Source: Neisseriaceae bacterium
Lineage (GTDB): Bacteria > Pseudomonadota > Gammaproteobacteria > Burkholderiales > UBA11063
Length of the DNA stretch: 10,305 nt
Reading direction: 5' to 3'
Assembly: GCA_947470205.1 (NCBI GenBank)
Contig: CANISK010000035.1
Span: 1 to 10,305 of the forward strand
Under the pieces are notes generated by a model. The model made no database searches. It was not told the origin of the DNA and worked only from the letters and a program-made list of their open reading frames with translations. Each line of letters opens with the position of its first letter. Position 1 is the stretch's first letter. A program made the translations under genes and the position numbers. Positions 1 to 6,662 of the stretch are shown piece after piece.

Positions 1-485
1 CAGAGTCAGGAGTATCATTTCGGGATATTACAACGTTACTTCAAAATCCAAAAGCTTTTCATTTGGTGATTGATATCTTTATGCATAGATATCGTAACAT
101 GGATATTGATGTGGTTGTGGGGCTTGATGCTAGGGGTTTTATATTTGGGCCAATTATTGCTTATGAGTTGAACAGGGGATTTGTGCCGGTGAGAAAGCGC
201 GGTAAATTACCTTTTAGTACCATAAAAGAAACTTACTCATTGGAGTATGGGGATGAAAACACTGTGGAAATTCACACTGATGCAATTAAGCCAAGCGATA
301 AAGTAATTATCGTGGATGATTTAATTGCAACAGGTGGCACAATGATTGCAGCGTGTAATTTAATTAAAAAACTACAAGGGCAGATTATTGAGTGTGCCGT
401 TGTAAATGATTTATTGTACCTAAATGGTAGTAAACGCATTAGGGATATGGGTTATAATGTATTTTCATTGTTGGAGTATAACTAG
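1..485 (+). CDS. apt: Adenine phosphoribosyltransferase, 5'-truncated by window edge
   Basis: This enzyme joins adenine to PRPP to give AMP, the adenine salvage step in the cytosol. The reading frame is open from base 3, so the true start lies before the window and about 20-30 N-terminal residues are missing. The first visible residues, ESGVSFRDITTLLQNP, match the conserved APT stretch G-(I/V)-x-F-(R/K)-D-(I/V)-(T/S). They are followed by GLDARGFIFGP and the VPVRKRGKLP loop. The PRPP-binding motif VIIVDDLIATGGT lies at 303-341. The C-terminus NVFSLLEYN ends at a TAG, one base before the hemB start, so the two genes are probably co-transcribed and translationally coupled. An internal GTG at 63 is in frame but is not the start, because conserved APT sequence continues upstream of it. 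Family assignment is firm. Confidence 0.95.
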   Translation, partial: ESGVSFRDITTLLQNPKAFHLVIDIFMHRYRNMDIDVVVGLDARGFIFGPIIAYELNRGFVPVRKRGKLPFSTIKETYSLEYGDENTVEIHTDAIKPSDKVIIVDDLIATGGTMIAACNLIKKLQGQIIECAVVNDLLYLNGSKRIRDMGYNVFSLLEYN

Positions 486-486
486 C

Positions 487-1482
487 ATGAGCAAATATAA
501 ATTCCCATATGTGCGCATGAGACGTAACCGTAATTCTCCCTTCATTCGTGATTTACTTCAAGAAAATACAATTACAGTAAAAGACTTGGTGTATCCACTT
601 TTTATTATAGATGGAGTAGGTAAATTAGAACCAATTACATCTATGCCAGGGCAAATGAGATATAGTATAGATCAAGCGCTTATTGTGATTGAAGAATGCA
701 TTGATCTAGGTATCTTAGCTATTGCACTTTTTCCGGTAATTAATACCGCAAAAGATAACTTTGGCAGTGAAAGTTATAACCCAAATGGATTAGTGCAAAG
801 GGCAGTTAAAACCATAAAAGACAAATATCCACAAATAGTTATTTTTACTGATGTCGCATTAGATCCATACACCATACATGGACAAGATGGAATAATAGAT
901 GATAACCGATATGTATTAAACGACGTTACAAATGAAGTTTTGGTAAAACAGGCGCTGTCTCATGCAAAAGCAGGGGCGGATTTTGTCGCTCCATCAGATA
1001 TGATGGATGGTAGGGTGGTTAAAATAAGACGTGCCCTAGAAGAAGAGGGGTTTTATAATACTGGCATTATGAGTTATTCAATAAAATACGCATCCAGCTT
1101 TTATGGACCATTTAGAGACGCAGTTCATTCAAGTGGCAATCTTAAAAAAGCTGACAAAAAAACTTACCAAATGAACCCAGCAAATATTAATGAAGCATAT
1201 GTGGAGGCTAAATTGGACATCGAAGAAAGTGCGGATATTATCATGGTGAAACCAGGTATTGGTTATTTGGATGTAGTTTATCAAATGAAAACCACACACA
1301 AAATACCAGTTGCGGTTTATCATGTTAGTGGAGAGTATTCTATGCTAAAGGCGGCTAGTCAAAATGGATGGATAGATTACAGCTCATGTTTATTAGAAAC
1401 TATGCTATGCTTCAAAAGAGCGAGGGCGGACATTATCTGGACATATTCCGCACTAGACGTAGCTCGTCTTATTAATCAATAA
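487..1482 (+). CDS. hemB: Delta-aminolevulinic acid dehydratase (porphobilinogen synthase)
   Basis: HemB condenses two 5-aminolevulinate molecules into porphobilinogen in tetrapyrrole synthesis. The 331-residue length is normal. The ATG at 487 is chosen because the N-terminus MSKYKFPYVRMRRNRNSP has the family's basic R-rR-x-R signature and TTGGAG lies just upstream, inside apt. A longer in-frame start at 424 would add 21 unrelated residues. The Schiff-base lysines are K200 (SYSIKYASSFYGPFRD) and K255 (ADIIMVKPG). The metal-site region reads TDVALDPYTIHGQDG (121-135) and lacks the three cysteines of zinc-dependent HemB. From family knowledge this indicates the Mg-activated type seen in Pseudomonas and related bacteria. 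KKTYQMNPAN (224-233) is also conserved. The usual Ala before K200 (SYSAKYAS) is Ile here, a minor oddity. It sits in a cluster with apt and dusA. Confidence 0.97.
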   Translation: MSKYKFPYVRMRRNRNSPFIRDLLQENTITVKDLVYPLFIIDGVGKLEPITSMPGQMRYSIDQALIVIEECIDLGILAIALFPVINTAKDNFGSESYNPNGLVQRAVKTIKDKYPQIVIFTDVALDPYTIHGQDGIIDDNRYVLNDVTNEVLVKQALSHAKAGADFVAPSDMMDGRVVKIRRALEEEGFYNTGIMSYSIKYASSFYGPFRDAVHSSGNLKKADKKTYQMNPANINEAYVEAKLDIEESADIIMVKPGIGYLDVVYQMKTTHKIPVAVYHVSGEYSMLKAASQNGWIDYSSCLLETMLCFKRARADIIWTYSALDVARLINQ

Positions 1483-1501
1483 AATAATAGCAATATAAAA
1501 T

Positions 1502-2452
1502 ATGCATAAAATCGCAATAGCGCCAATGTTAGATTGGACAGATAGACACTTTAGATATTTCATGAGGCAAATCACCAAATATACCGAGCTATACACTGAA
1601 ATGATAGTAGCAGATGCCATATTACATGGTAACCAAGATAAACTCCTGAGTTTTCATCCAGATGAATTACCTTTGGTGGTGCAGCTTGGTGGATCATGCC
1701 CAGATAAGCTATCTAAAGCCGCAAAGATTTGTATGAATTATGGTTATAGCGGTATCAATTTAAACGTTGGATGCCCATCAGACAGAGTAAAATCGGGGAA
1801 TTTTGGTGCATGCCTTATGAAAGATAGTCACTTGGTGGCATCTTGTATCAAATCCCTACAAGATTCAGTATCAATCCCAGTTAGTATCAAGTTACGTATT
1901 GGTGTGGATCATTTAGATAGTTATGAATTTTTTCGTGATTTTGTATTATCAATTGCAGAGACTGGATGTCAAGACTTTATAATACATGCAAGAATTGCTA
2001 TTTTAGGTGGATTATCCCCAAAAGAAAACCGTGAAATACCACCACTTAAATACGAATATGTATATAGATTAAAACAAGAGCAGCCAGATTTATCAATCAT
2101 GATAAATGGCGGTATTAAGACCATAATTGATGCTACCACACATCTAAAGCAAGTTGATGGTGCAATGATAGGAAGAGGTGCATATTATACCCCATATATA
2201 TTTAGCACAGTAGATCGAGATATATACAATTGCGATGATACCTTAAAAAGCCGTATAGAAATTGCTTTTCAGATGATACCATATCTTAAAACACTTCAGA
2301 GTCAAAATGTCCCACTACATCATGTTACACGGCATATGATAGGATTATTTCACGGATGCCCAAATGCAAAACAATGGCGCAAAACTGTCACTCAAGATAT
2401 CATCTCACTCAATTGCCTCACTCCGTACTATTCGTTTTTACAGAATTGCTAA
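1502..2452 (+). CDS. dusA: tRNA-dihydrouridine synthase A
   Basis: This FMN- and NADPH-dependent enzyme reduces uridines in the D-loop of tRNA (U20/U20a in E. coli DusA). The 316 residues follow the family pattern: APMLDWTDRHFRYF (7-20), YTEMIVADAILHG (31-43), VQLGGS (60-65), NLNVGCPSDRVKSGNFGACL with catalytic Cys91, KLRIGVDHLDSYEFF (130-144), FIIHARIAILGGLSPKENR (159-177), and the phosphate-binding INGGIK and GAMIGRGAYYTPYIF. The LSPKENR block and the HxRYF N-terminus point to the DusA subfamily rather than DusB or DusC. The usual HARKAWL is HARIAIL here, so the conserved Lys after HAR is replaced by Ile. The start lies 19 bases after hemB with no clear Shine-Dalgarno, so translation may depend on the upstream gene. 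It is the last gene of the apt-hemB-dusA cluster. Confidence 0.95.
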   Translation: MHKIAIAPMLDWTDRHFRYFMRQITKYTELYTEMIVADAILHGNQDKLLSFHPDELPLVVQLGGSCPDKLSKAAKICMNYGYSGINLNVGCPSDRVKSGNFGACLMKDSHLVASCIKSLQDSVSIPVSIKLRIGVDHLDSYEFFRDFVLSIAETGCQDFIIHARIAILGGLSPKENREIPPLKYEYVYRLKQEQPDLSIMINGGIKTIIDATTHLKQVDGAMIGRGAYYTPYIFSTVDRDIYNCDDTLKSRIEIAFQMIPYLKTLQSQNVPLHHVTRHMIGLFHGCPNAKQWRKTVTQDIISLNCLTPYYSFLQNC

Positions 2453-2482
2453 TAACGCCAATTCCATATAAGAAATCACATA

Positions 2483-2525
2483 TGACGGTGATTGCTAGCT
2501 TATATTTATCGAAGCGCGGCAATCT
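2483..2525. repeat. Possible decayed short palindromic repeat
   Basis: The 3' half, CGAAGCGCGGCAATCT at 2510-2525, is GC-rich in an AT-rich gap. It resembles the right arm of the widespread bacterial repeat that reads CATTGCGAG...GCGGCAATCT. The left side, ATGACGGTGATTGC, could be the degenerate partner arm. Only a short match is visible and no second copy is in the window, so this may be chance. Confidence 0.25.
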
Positions 2526-2674
2526 AATAAGTAATAAAATTTTGTTTACTGTAAGTTGCGCCTACGGTAAAATAAATCTTTCAGGTCAGCTTAAGTAAAT
2601 TGATTCAAAATCAAAAATGAATAATGCAAATTCAGTCATCTTAAAATTTTGCAATTTAGGTACTTACAACGTTC

Positions 2675-2819
2675 AATGCCAATTAAGAGCTAAAATAAAT
2701 TTAATCAAAGCAATAGGTTAATTGTCATTCCCGCGAAAGCTGGAATCCAGTATAAGAATAAAAACATGGATTCCCAATCAAGTTGGGAATGACAGGATCT
2801 TTAGCTCTTAATTCGCATT
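2675..2819 (+). repeat. Nested inverted-repeat element, copy 1 (MITE-like)
   Basis: The outer arms are 20 bp (2675-2694 and 2800-2819), inverted with one mismatch, of the form AATGCSAATTAAGAGCTAAA. Inside lies an inner element bounded by TGTCATTCCC and its complement (2723-2794). The left spacer between outer and inner termini is exactly 58 bases from arm start to the end of TGTCATTCCC, the same as in the copy at 6485-6655. The two spacers align without gaps at about 84% identity, so the element spreads or is inherited as a unit. It lies between dusA and the gene at 2864. No transposase is present, so any movement would need an enzyme supplied elsewhere. A TTC at both edges could be a target duplication but is ambiguous. 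Confidence 0.85.
2723..2794. repeat. Inner cassette of copy 1: units U1 and U2 head to head
   Basis: Two palindromic units face each other across a short AT-rich spacer. U1 (2723-2749, + strand) is TGTCATTCC, then an internal CGCGAAAGCTG, then GGAATCCA, the common proteobacterial CATTCCCGCGAAAGC...GGAATCC repeat. U2 (2765-2794, - strand) has arms ATTCCCAA and TTGGGAAT around a 5-base loop. U2 with its short flank matches 36 bases exactly, in opposite orientation, to the copy beginning at 6510. Each unit can fold into its own hairpin, or the outer TGTCATTCCC termini can pair with each other. Confidence 0.85.
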
Positions 2820-2863
2820 TCAAATATATCATACAAAATTAAACATGTTATGGATATAAAGAT

Positions 2864-3199
2864 ATGAACATTGCAGATATGGATATGAACCTCGCAGAAG
2901 TTGTACATGATAATAAATTACATGAGAAATTAATAGAAGAAAAGATAAATCTTTTTTTTAATGAAAAAACTGACAAAGATTTATTAATAGATAATTTTTG
3001 TCAAATTAATTTTAATATTATACTTGGAGTTGCTGGTGTATATTTAGAAAAAGAACATTACGGAGTTGAGTATATTTCACCAGATGATGATAAGGATAAT
3101 GTTGTAATATCATCTCATGCCAGTGATAGAGTCGATGCTGCATCTCAGAAGGAAGATTTTTTTGACAATAATAATGAAGACCAATTACAAATGGTGTGA
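2864..3199 (+). CDS. Small acidic protein of unknown function
   Basis: I do not recognise this 111-residue protein. It has no signal peptide or membrane segment. The N-terminal half is probably helical (NLAEVVHDNKLHEKLIEEKI), the middle FCQINFNIILGVAGVYLEKE could form strands, and the last 40 residues are acidic and Asn-rich (SPDDDKDN, EDFFDNNNEDQ), probably disordered. The start is uncertain: ATGs at codons 1, 6 and 8 are all possible, and the first 14 codons contain an imperfect 21-base tandem duplication (2861-2902). The only Shine-Dalgarno-like sequence is a weak GGATA. The stop lies four bases from the stop of the convergent minus-strand gene. Codon use is AT-rich like its neighbours, and a real gene is likely but not certain. 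Confidence 0.55.
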   Translation: MNIADMDMNLAEVVHDNKLHEKLIEEKINLFFNEKTDKDLLIDNFCQINFNIILGVAGVYLEKEHYGVEYISPDDDKDNVVISSHASDRVDAASQKEDFFDNNNEDQLQMV

Positions 3200-3203
3200 T
3201 ACT

Positions 3204-3668
3204 TTAAATAAACAACTCATCTGGATCAGGTGTAGCCACCATCACATCTAGCACCAATTCTGGCTTATTAATTAAGTTAGCCAGAATTGTGAGTTTTTCT
3301 TTTGTCATAGCATCTAGTTGTTTATATTTTACTTCTTGCTGACGGGGTTCTTTGTGGTATTTGATTTTAAATAAAATGGCATCGAAGTTAAAATTATGAC
3401 GTGCCAAGTGTTGCAAGATGTGGTCATTCATGCTACGCATAATATGAAATATTTGCTGCTCTAGAATAAATAATACGATAATGTTTTTATTATAATCAAT
3501 AGATCCAAAATGACAAAATTGTGCATACTCTTCAGGAATGCACTCATAAAGAGCATGGTTAATTTCATCTAATTGGTTACATATTGATTTAAACTCGTCA
3601 AACTTGTGCCCATGTTTATAAATATAATGAGCATCTTTAAATAAATATTTATGTTTTTTATTTTGCAT
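3204..3668 (-). CDS. DUF721-family protein, probably DciA-like helicase loader
   Basis: The 154-residue protein looks like DUF721, whose member DciA loads the replicative helicase DnaB in bacteria that lack DnaC or DnaI. Counted from the ATG, a helical lead (FDEFKSICNQLDEINHALYE) is followed by IPEEYAQFCHFGSIDYNKN-IIVLFILEQQIFHIMRSMNDHILQHLARH and DAILFKIKYH. This is the family pattern of lp-eh-xv-xxx-x-g-L-v-xxxsxxxAxxlr followed by an Ilxxl helix and a final vkxkv strand. The C-terminal LDAMTKEKLTILANLINKPEL resembles the terminal helix of betaproteobacterial members. The match is by pattern only, and sequence identity to typical members looks low. The ATG at 3668 overlaps the end of prmA by 11 bases. 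A TTG at 3686 in the same frame would add six residues. It is the last gene of the minus-strand operon. Confidence 0.6.
   Translation of the reverse strand: MQNKKHKYLFKDAHYIYKHGHKFDEFKSICNQLDEINHALYECIPEEYAQFCHFGSIDYNKNIIVLFILEQQIFHIMRSMNDHILQHLARHNFNFDAILFKIKYHKEPRQQEVKYKQLDAMTKEKLTILANLINKPELVLDVMVATPDPDELFI
3255..3289 (+). terminator. Candidate + strand terminator hairpin inside the convergent gene
   Basis: A perfect 11-bp stem (CAATTCTGGCT at 3255-3265, AGCCAGAATTG at 3279-3289) encloses a 13-base AT-rich loop. On the + strand it is followed by TGAGTTTTTCTTTT. It lies 56 bases after the stop of the gene at 2864-3199 and could end that transcript. It is within the coding region of the minus-strand DUF721-like gene. 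The U-tract starts several bases after the stem, so terminator strength is uncertain. Confidence 0.45.
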
Positions 3669-4560
3669 GGGGTTTATTGCACTCAATCAAAACCCAGCCA
3701 TCTAAAGTATCACGTTTTACAACATCAAACCATGCGGAATATATCGTCTTTAGTTCTTCATATTGCTCATCTAAAATACCAGAGAGTATTAGGGTGTGGT
3801 GGGTATGATTGGCAAGTAATGGGGCGAGTGTTTTTAATGGGATAGATAATATATTTGCAACTACTAAATCACATTTTATGGTGTTAATTTCATTATTTTG
3901 TGCAAGATACCAGCTTACAGATACTTGATTATTTTTTGCGTTATAGGTACTAGATTCAATTGCCTGTGGATCTATATCGATACCATATACATCTGATATC
4001 CCCATTTTTTTACCACTCACAGCGAGTATCCCAGAGCCACATCCATAATCAAGCATCGATGTGTATTTGTTCGCATGTTGGCTAATCCATTTAAGACACA
4101 TAAAAGTGGTTGGGTGCGTACCGGTTCCAAATGCAAGACCAGGGTCTAGGATTATGTTGATTGCCTTAGGGTTGGGTGGTTTATGCCAAGATGGCACAAT
4201 ATACAGCTTTTCACTGATTTTAATTGGATGAAACTGAGATTGAGTAAGTGCCACCCAATTTTGATCGTTGATTTTAGTAATAGTGTACTCAAATGTAGAT
4301 TCAAACACTGCATTTGCTTGTTTAATTATTGGTAGTATATCTACAATATCATCAAAAAGAATAGTTAATTTGCTATGTTCCCAGAGGGTTATATTGGAAG
4401 ATGAATTTAATGTAGGCTCGTTAAAAATTGGCTGTTCTTTGTTGGTATTTGCAAACTCATCTTCTATGGTGGTAGATAATGCCCCAAGCTCAAAGAAAAT
4501 ATCTGATAGTAATGATATATCAGCTGACGTGCCAAAAATTGTAATTTGTTGAAACGACAT
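3658..4560 (-). CDS. prmA: Ribosomal protein L11 methyltransferase
   Basis: PrmA uses S-adenosylmethionine to trimethylate ribosomal protein L11. The 300-residue protein has the usual layout: an N-terminal substrate-recognition domain (about 1-110), a linker, and a Rossmann-fold methyltransferase domain. Diagnostic motifs are DPGLAFGTGTHPTT (139-152), the SAM-binding LDYGCGSGILA (170-180), GIDIDPQA (193-200) and VVANILSIPLK (233-243), with LILSGIL (257-263) after them. E. coli PrmA is of similar length (293). The N-terminal domain is more divergent and Asn/Thr-rich around residues 36-56. The start is two bases after the accC stop, so coupling is likely. The 3' end overlaps the start of the DUF721-like gene. 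accC-prmA adjacency is common in beta- and gammaproteobacteria. Confidence 0.96.
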   Translation of the reverse strand: MSFQQITIFGTSADISLLSDIFFELGALSTTIEDEFANTNKEQPIFNEPTLNSSSNITLWEHSKLTILFDDIVDILPIIKQANAVFESTFEYTITKINDQNWVALTQSQFHPIKISEKLYIVPSWHKPPNPKAINIILDPGLAFGTGTHPTTFMCLKWISQHANKYTSMLDYGCGSGILAVSGKKMGISDVYGIDIDPQAIESSTYNAKNNQVSVSWYLAQNNEINTIKCDLVVANILSIPLKTLAPLLANHTHHTLILSGILDEQYEELKTIYSAWFDVVKRDTLDGWVLIECNKPHAK

Positions 4561-4562
4561 AA

Positions 4563-5915
4563 TTATTTGCTAGCTTTCTCTTTTAGGTAATATTCAAGAT
4601 AATGAATAGATTGTGCTTTGGTGCAAAATTCAATGTCATTTAAAAGGTCTAAATGTAGCGCAGTGTTAGTTTTAATGCCAATAAAATTACACTCCAAGAG
4701 AGCATTTTTCATTTTATTAATAGCATGTTGCCTTGAGTCTGCATGGGTAATGATTTTAGCTATCATTGAATCATAATATGGCGGTACAGTATACCCAGAA
4801 TATACATGCGAGTCTACGCGCACCCCAATTCCACCTGCAAAATGACAAATATCAATTTTACCGGGAGATGGGGTAAATTTATATGGGTCTTCAGCATTAA
4901 TTCTACATTGAATAGCATGCCCAGTAAATTTTACATCAGTTTGCTTGTAGCGTAGCTTTTCACCACTAGCGATATAAATCTGTTCTTTTACGATATCAAT
5001 ACCAGTTATCATTTCAGTAACAGTGTGCTCAACTTGTACACGAGTATTCATTTCAATAAAATAAAATTGCCCGTTTTCATATAAAAATTCAAAAGTACCG
5101 GCTCCACGGTAACCAATTGTCTTACACGCTTTAATGCATGCATTACCAATGCTTCGTCTGAGTGATTCTGAGATATCAGTTGCGGGGGCTTCTTCAATAA
5201 CTTTCTGATGACGTCGTTGCATGGAGCAGTCACGTTCTCCAAGATGAATTACATTACCATATTCATCAGCCAATACCTGTATTTCAATATGACGTGGATT
5301 GGTGAGAAATTTTTCCATATACACAGCTTTATTGCCAAAGCCAATCTCGGCTTCTTGTCTGGTGATTAAAAATGCCTGTTCTAGCTCATCCTCATAATGC
5401 ACCGCCTTCATGCCACGACCACCACCACCTGCAACAGCTTTGATTATCACCGGGTAGCCGATTTTATTAGCAATCTTTTTAATTGCATTTATATTGTCTG
5501 GAAGTTCTCCATCAGAGCCAGGTACCACTGGAACAGAGGCTTTAGCCATTGCCTCTTTTGCTTTCACTTTATCTCCCATGATGGCAATTGCATCAGGCTT
5601 TGGGCCAATAAATACAAATCCACTTGCCTCTACCTTGCGGGCAAATTCTGCATTTTCAGATAAAAATCCATATCCAGGGTGAATAGCTTGTGCATTGGTT
5701 ATTTCTGCCGCTGAAATAATCGCAGGAATATTTAAATAACTTTGCGATGATTTAGGTGGACCAATACATACTGCCTCATCCGCGAGCTTTACATATTTGG
5801 CGTCTTTGTCTGCCTCAGAATAAATGGTGATAGTTCTTATGCCAAGCTCTCTACACGCTCTTTGTATACGCAGGGCAATTTCACCACGATTGGCAATTAA
5901 AATTTTTTCAAACAT
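4563..5915 (-). CDS. accC: Acetyl-CoA carboxylase, biotin carboxylase subunit
   Basis: AccC uses ATP and bicarbonate to carboxylate biotin carried on AccB, the first half-reaction of fatty-acid synthesis. The 450 residues match the E. coli protein so closely that catalytic residues fall at the same numbers: K116, K159 (with GGGGRGM at 163-169), H209, K238, E276, E288, R292 and E296 in [15 protein letters not shown]. Domains run in the usual order: N-terminal biotin-carboxylase domain beginning [19 protein letters not shown]-grasp domain (about 114-310), and C-terminal domain with [13 protein letters not shown]. It lies 12 bases after accB. No residue appears missing, so the enzyme should be active. 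Confidence 0.98.
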   Translation of the reverse strand: MFEKILIANRGEIALRIQRACRELGIRTITIYSEADKDAKYVKLADEAVCIGPPKSSQSYLNIPAIISAAEITNAQAIHPGYGFLSENAEFARKVEASGFVFIGPKPDAIAIMGDKVKAKEAMAKASVPVVPGSDGELPDNINAIKKIANKIGYPVIIKAVAGGGGRGMKAVHYEDELEQAFLITRQEAEIGFGNKAVYMEKFLTNPRHIEIQVLADEYGNVIHLGERDCSMQRRHQKVIEEAPATDISESLRRSIGNACIKACKTIGYRGAGTFEFLYENGQFYFIEMNTRVQVEHTVTEMITGIDIVKEQIYIASGEKLRYKQTDVKFTGHAIQCRINAEDPYKFTPSPGKIDICHFAGGIGVRVDSHVYSGYTVPPYYDSMIAKIITHADSRQHAINKMKNALLECNFIGIKTNTALHLDLLNDIEFCTKAQSIHYLEYYLKEKASK

Positions 5916-5927
5916 ATTTATAAAATC

Positions 5928-6434
5928 CTATGCGATAACAAATAATTTTTGACCATATTCTACCGGTGAACCATCTTTAATAAGTATTTCTTTTACAATA
6001 CCACTCTTGTCAGATTCAATTTGGTTCATTAGTTTCATGGCTTCAATGATACACAATATTTGCCCCGCCTTAACTTCTTGCCCAACCTCAATAAATGGAG
6101 CAGAATTGGGAGATGATGATTTGTAAAATGTTCCTACCATTGGAGATGTTACATAGTTTATATCAGAATATTCTGATTGCTTTTGTGTGTCTGTGGTGGG
6201 ATGTGTTGTTGATGTCGTATTTGGAATATAAATATGTTGAGTATTTGGTTGATTATGGATTGGTTGATTTTCGTATTGGTGATTTTGTGGGTGCATATAA
6301 ACTGGATGGTGTTGTATTGGTTGCACTTTACCAGTTGATATTTTAAGACAATCGTCCCCCTCGGTAATTTCAAATTCAGCAATACCAGATTTAACCACAA
6401 GGTCAATAATTTCTTCTATTTTTTTTATATCCAT
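5928..6434 (-). CDS. accB: Biotin carboxyl carrier protein of acetyl-CoA carboxylase
   Basis: AccB carries the biotin that shuttles carboxyl groups from AccC to the carboxyltransferase. The 168-residue protein begins with the conserved [23 protein letters not shown] helix-strand region. It ends in a biotinyl domain (about 93-168) with the thumb [22 protein letters not shown] and the biotinylation site EAMKLMN, biotin on K134. Length is near the 150-160 typical of the family. The flexible linker (about 36-90), usually Pro/Ala-rich, is here rich in His, Gln, Asn and Thr (for example [13 protein letters not shown]), with repeated NQP codon groups. The start is set by homology. Both possible Shine-Dalgarno sequences are oddly spaced: AAGGAG 11 bases away and GAGGA one base away. 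A nested repeat separates it from aroQ upstream. Confidence 0.97.
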   Translation of the reverse strand: MDIKKIEEIIDLVVKSGIAEFEITEGDDCLKISTGKVQPIQHHPVYMHPQNHQYENQPIHNQPNTQHIYIPNTTSTTHPTTDTQKQSEYSDINYVTSPMVGTFYKSSSPNSAPFIEVGQEVKAGQILCIIEAMKLMNQIESDKSGIVKEILIKDGSPVEYGQKLFVIA

Positions 6435-6445
6435 GTCCTCATTAA

Positions 6446-6451
6446 CTCCTT
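6446..6451 (-). promoter_or_regulatory. accB ribosome binding site with long spacing
   Basis: AAGGAG lies 11 bases before the accB ATG, longer than the usual 5-9. Another ATG, in a frame that stops after five codons, begins three bases after it. A second purine-rich GAGGA abuts the accB start too closely to be ideal. The outer arm of the repeat element ends only about 34 bases upstream, so mRNA structure could influence this site. Confidence 0.6.
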
Positions 6452-6484
6452 ATTGTATAATTTTGTCTTTATTTGATGGTATAT

Positions 6485-6655
6485 AATGCGAATTAAGAGC
6501 AAAAGAATTCTGTCATTCCCAACTTGATTGGGAATCCATGTTTTTTATTGTTACACTTAATTCCCGCCGCAGTTTACCCTAGACCACGATCGGGGGTGGG
6601 AATGACAATTAATATGTTGTTTTATATAAATTTATTTTAGCTTTTAATTCGCATT
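6485..6655 (-). repeat. Nested inverted-repeat element, copy 2 (MITE-like)
   Basis: This copy has the same architecture as the one at 2675-2819 but in opposite orientation. The outer arms contain AATGCGAATTAA (6485-6496) and TTAATTCGCATT (6644-6655). A perfect 15-bp inverted match reaches outward to 6482 and 6658. The inner termini are TGTCATTCCC (6511-6520) and GGGAATGACA (6598-6607). The element fills nearly all of the gap between aroQ (stop seven bases away) and accB, so it is transcribed within the operon. There it could act as an RNA processing, stability or attenuation structure. TA-rich bases flank both ends, so a TA-type target duplication is possible but unproven. Confidence 0.85.
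6511..6607. repeat. Inner cassette of copy 2: units U2 and U3 head to head
   Basis: U2 (6511-6540, + strand) is identical to the U2 at 2765-2794. U3 (6560-6607, - strand) is a longer 48-base unit. Read on the - strand it begins TGTCATTCCC, contains CCCCCGATCG and AGGGTAAACTGCGGCGGGAAT, and differs from the stand-alone unit at 10030-10077 at only four positions. The position occupied by U1 in copy 1 is therefore occupied by U3 here, while the U2 side is constant. Confidence 0.85.
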
Positions 6656-6662
6656 ATAGATT

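Noticed and set aside
424..486. Longer in-frame start for hemB inside apt
   Set aside because: It adds 21 residues with no family similarity. The ATG at 487 has a GGAG-type site and begins the conserved HemB N-terminus.
2356..2598. 80-codon + strand reading frame over the end of dusA
   Set aside because: Most of it overlaps dusA in another frame. The remaining part has no ribosome site and no recognisable protein character.
2723..2794. CRISPR-like repeat-spacer structure
   Set aside because: The repeats are inverted, not regularly spaced direct repeats, and there is no run of equal-length spacers.
2785..2804. Terminator for dusA at the right end of repeat copy 1
   Set aside because: The U2 hairpin there has only an 8-bp perfect stem and is followed by GACAGGATCTTT rather than a T-tract.
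4268..4552. 94-codon + strand reading frame within prmA
   Set aside because: It is antisense to the 5' half of prmA and has no ribosome site or recognisable similarity.
5397..5682. Two + strand reading frames of 62-88 codons within accC
   Set aside because: They lie antisense to highly conserved accC sequence and show no start signals or family features.
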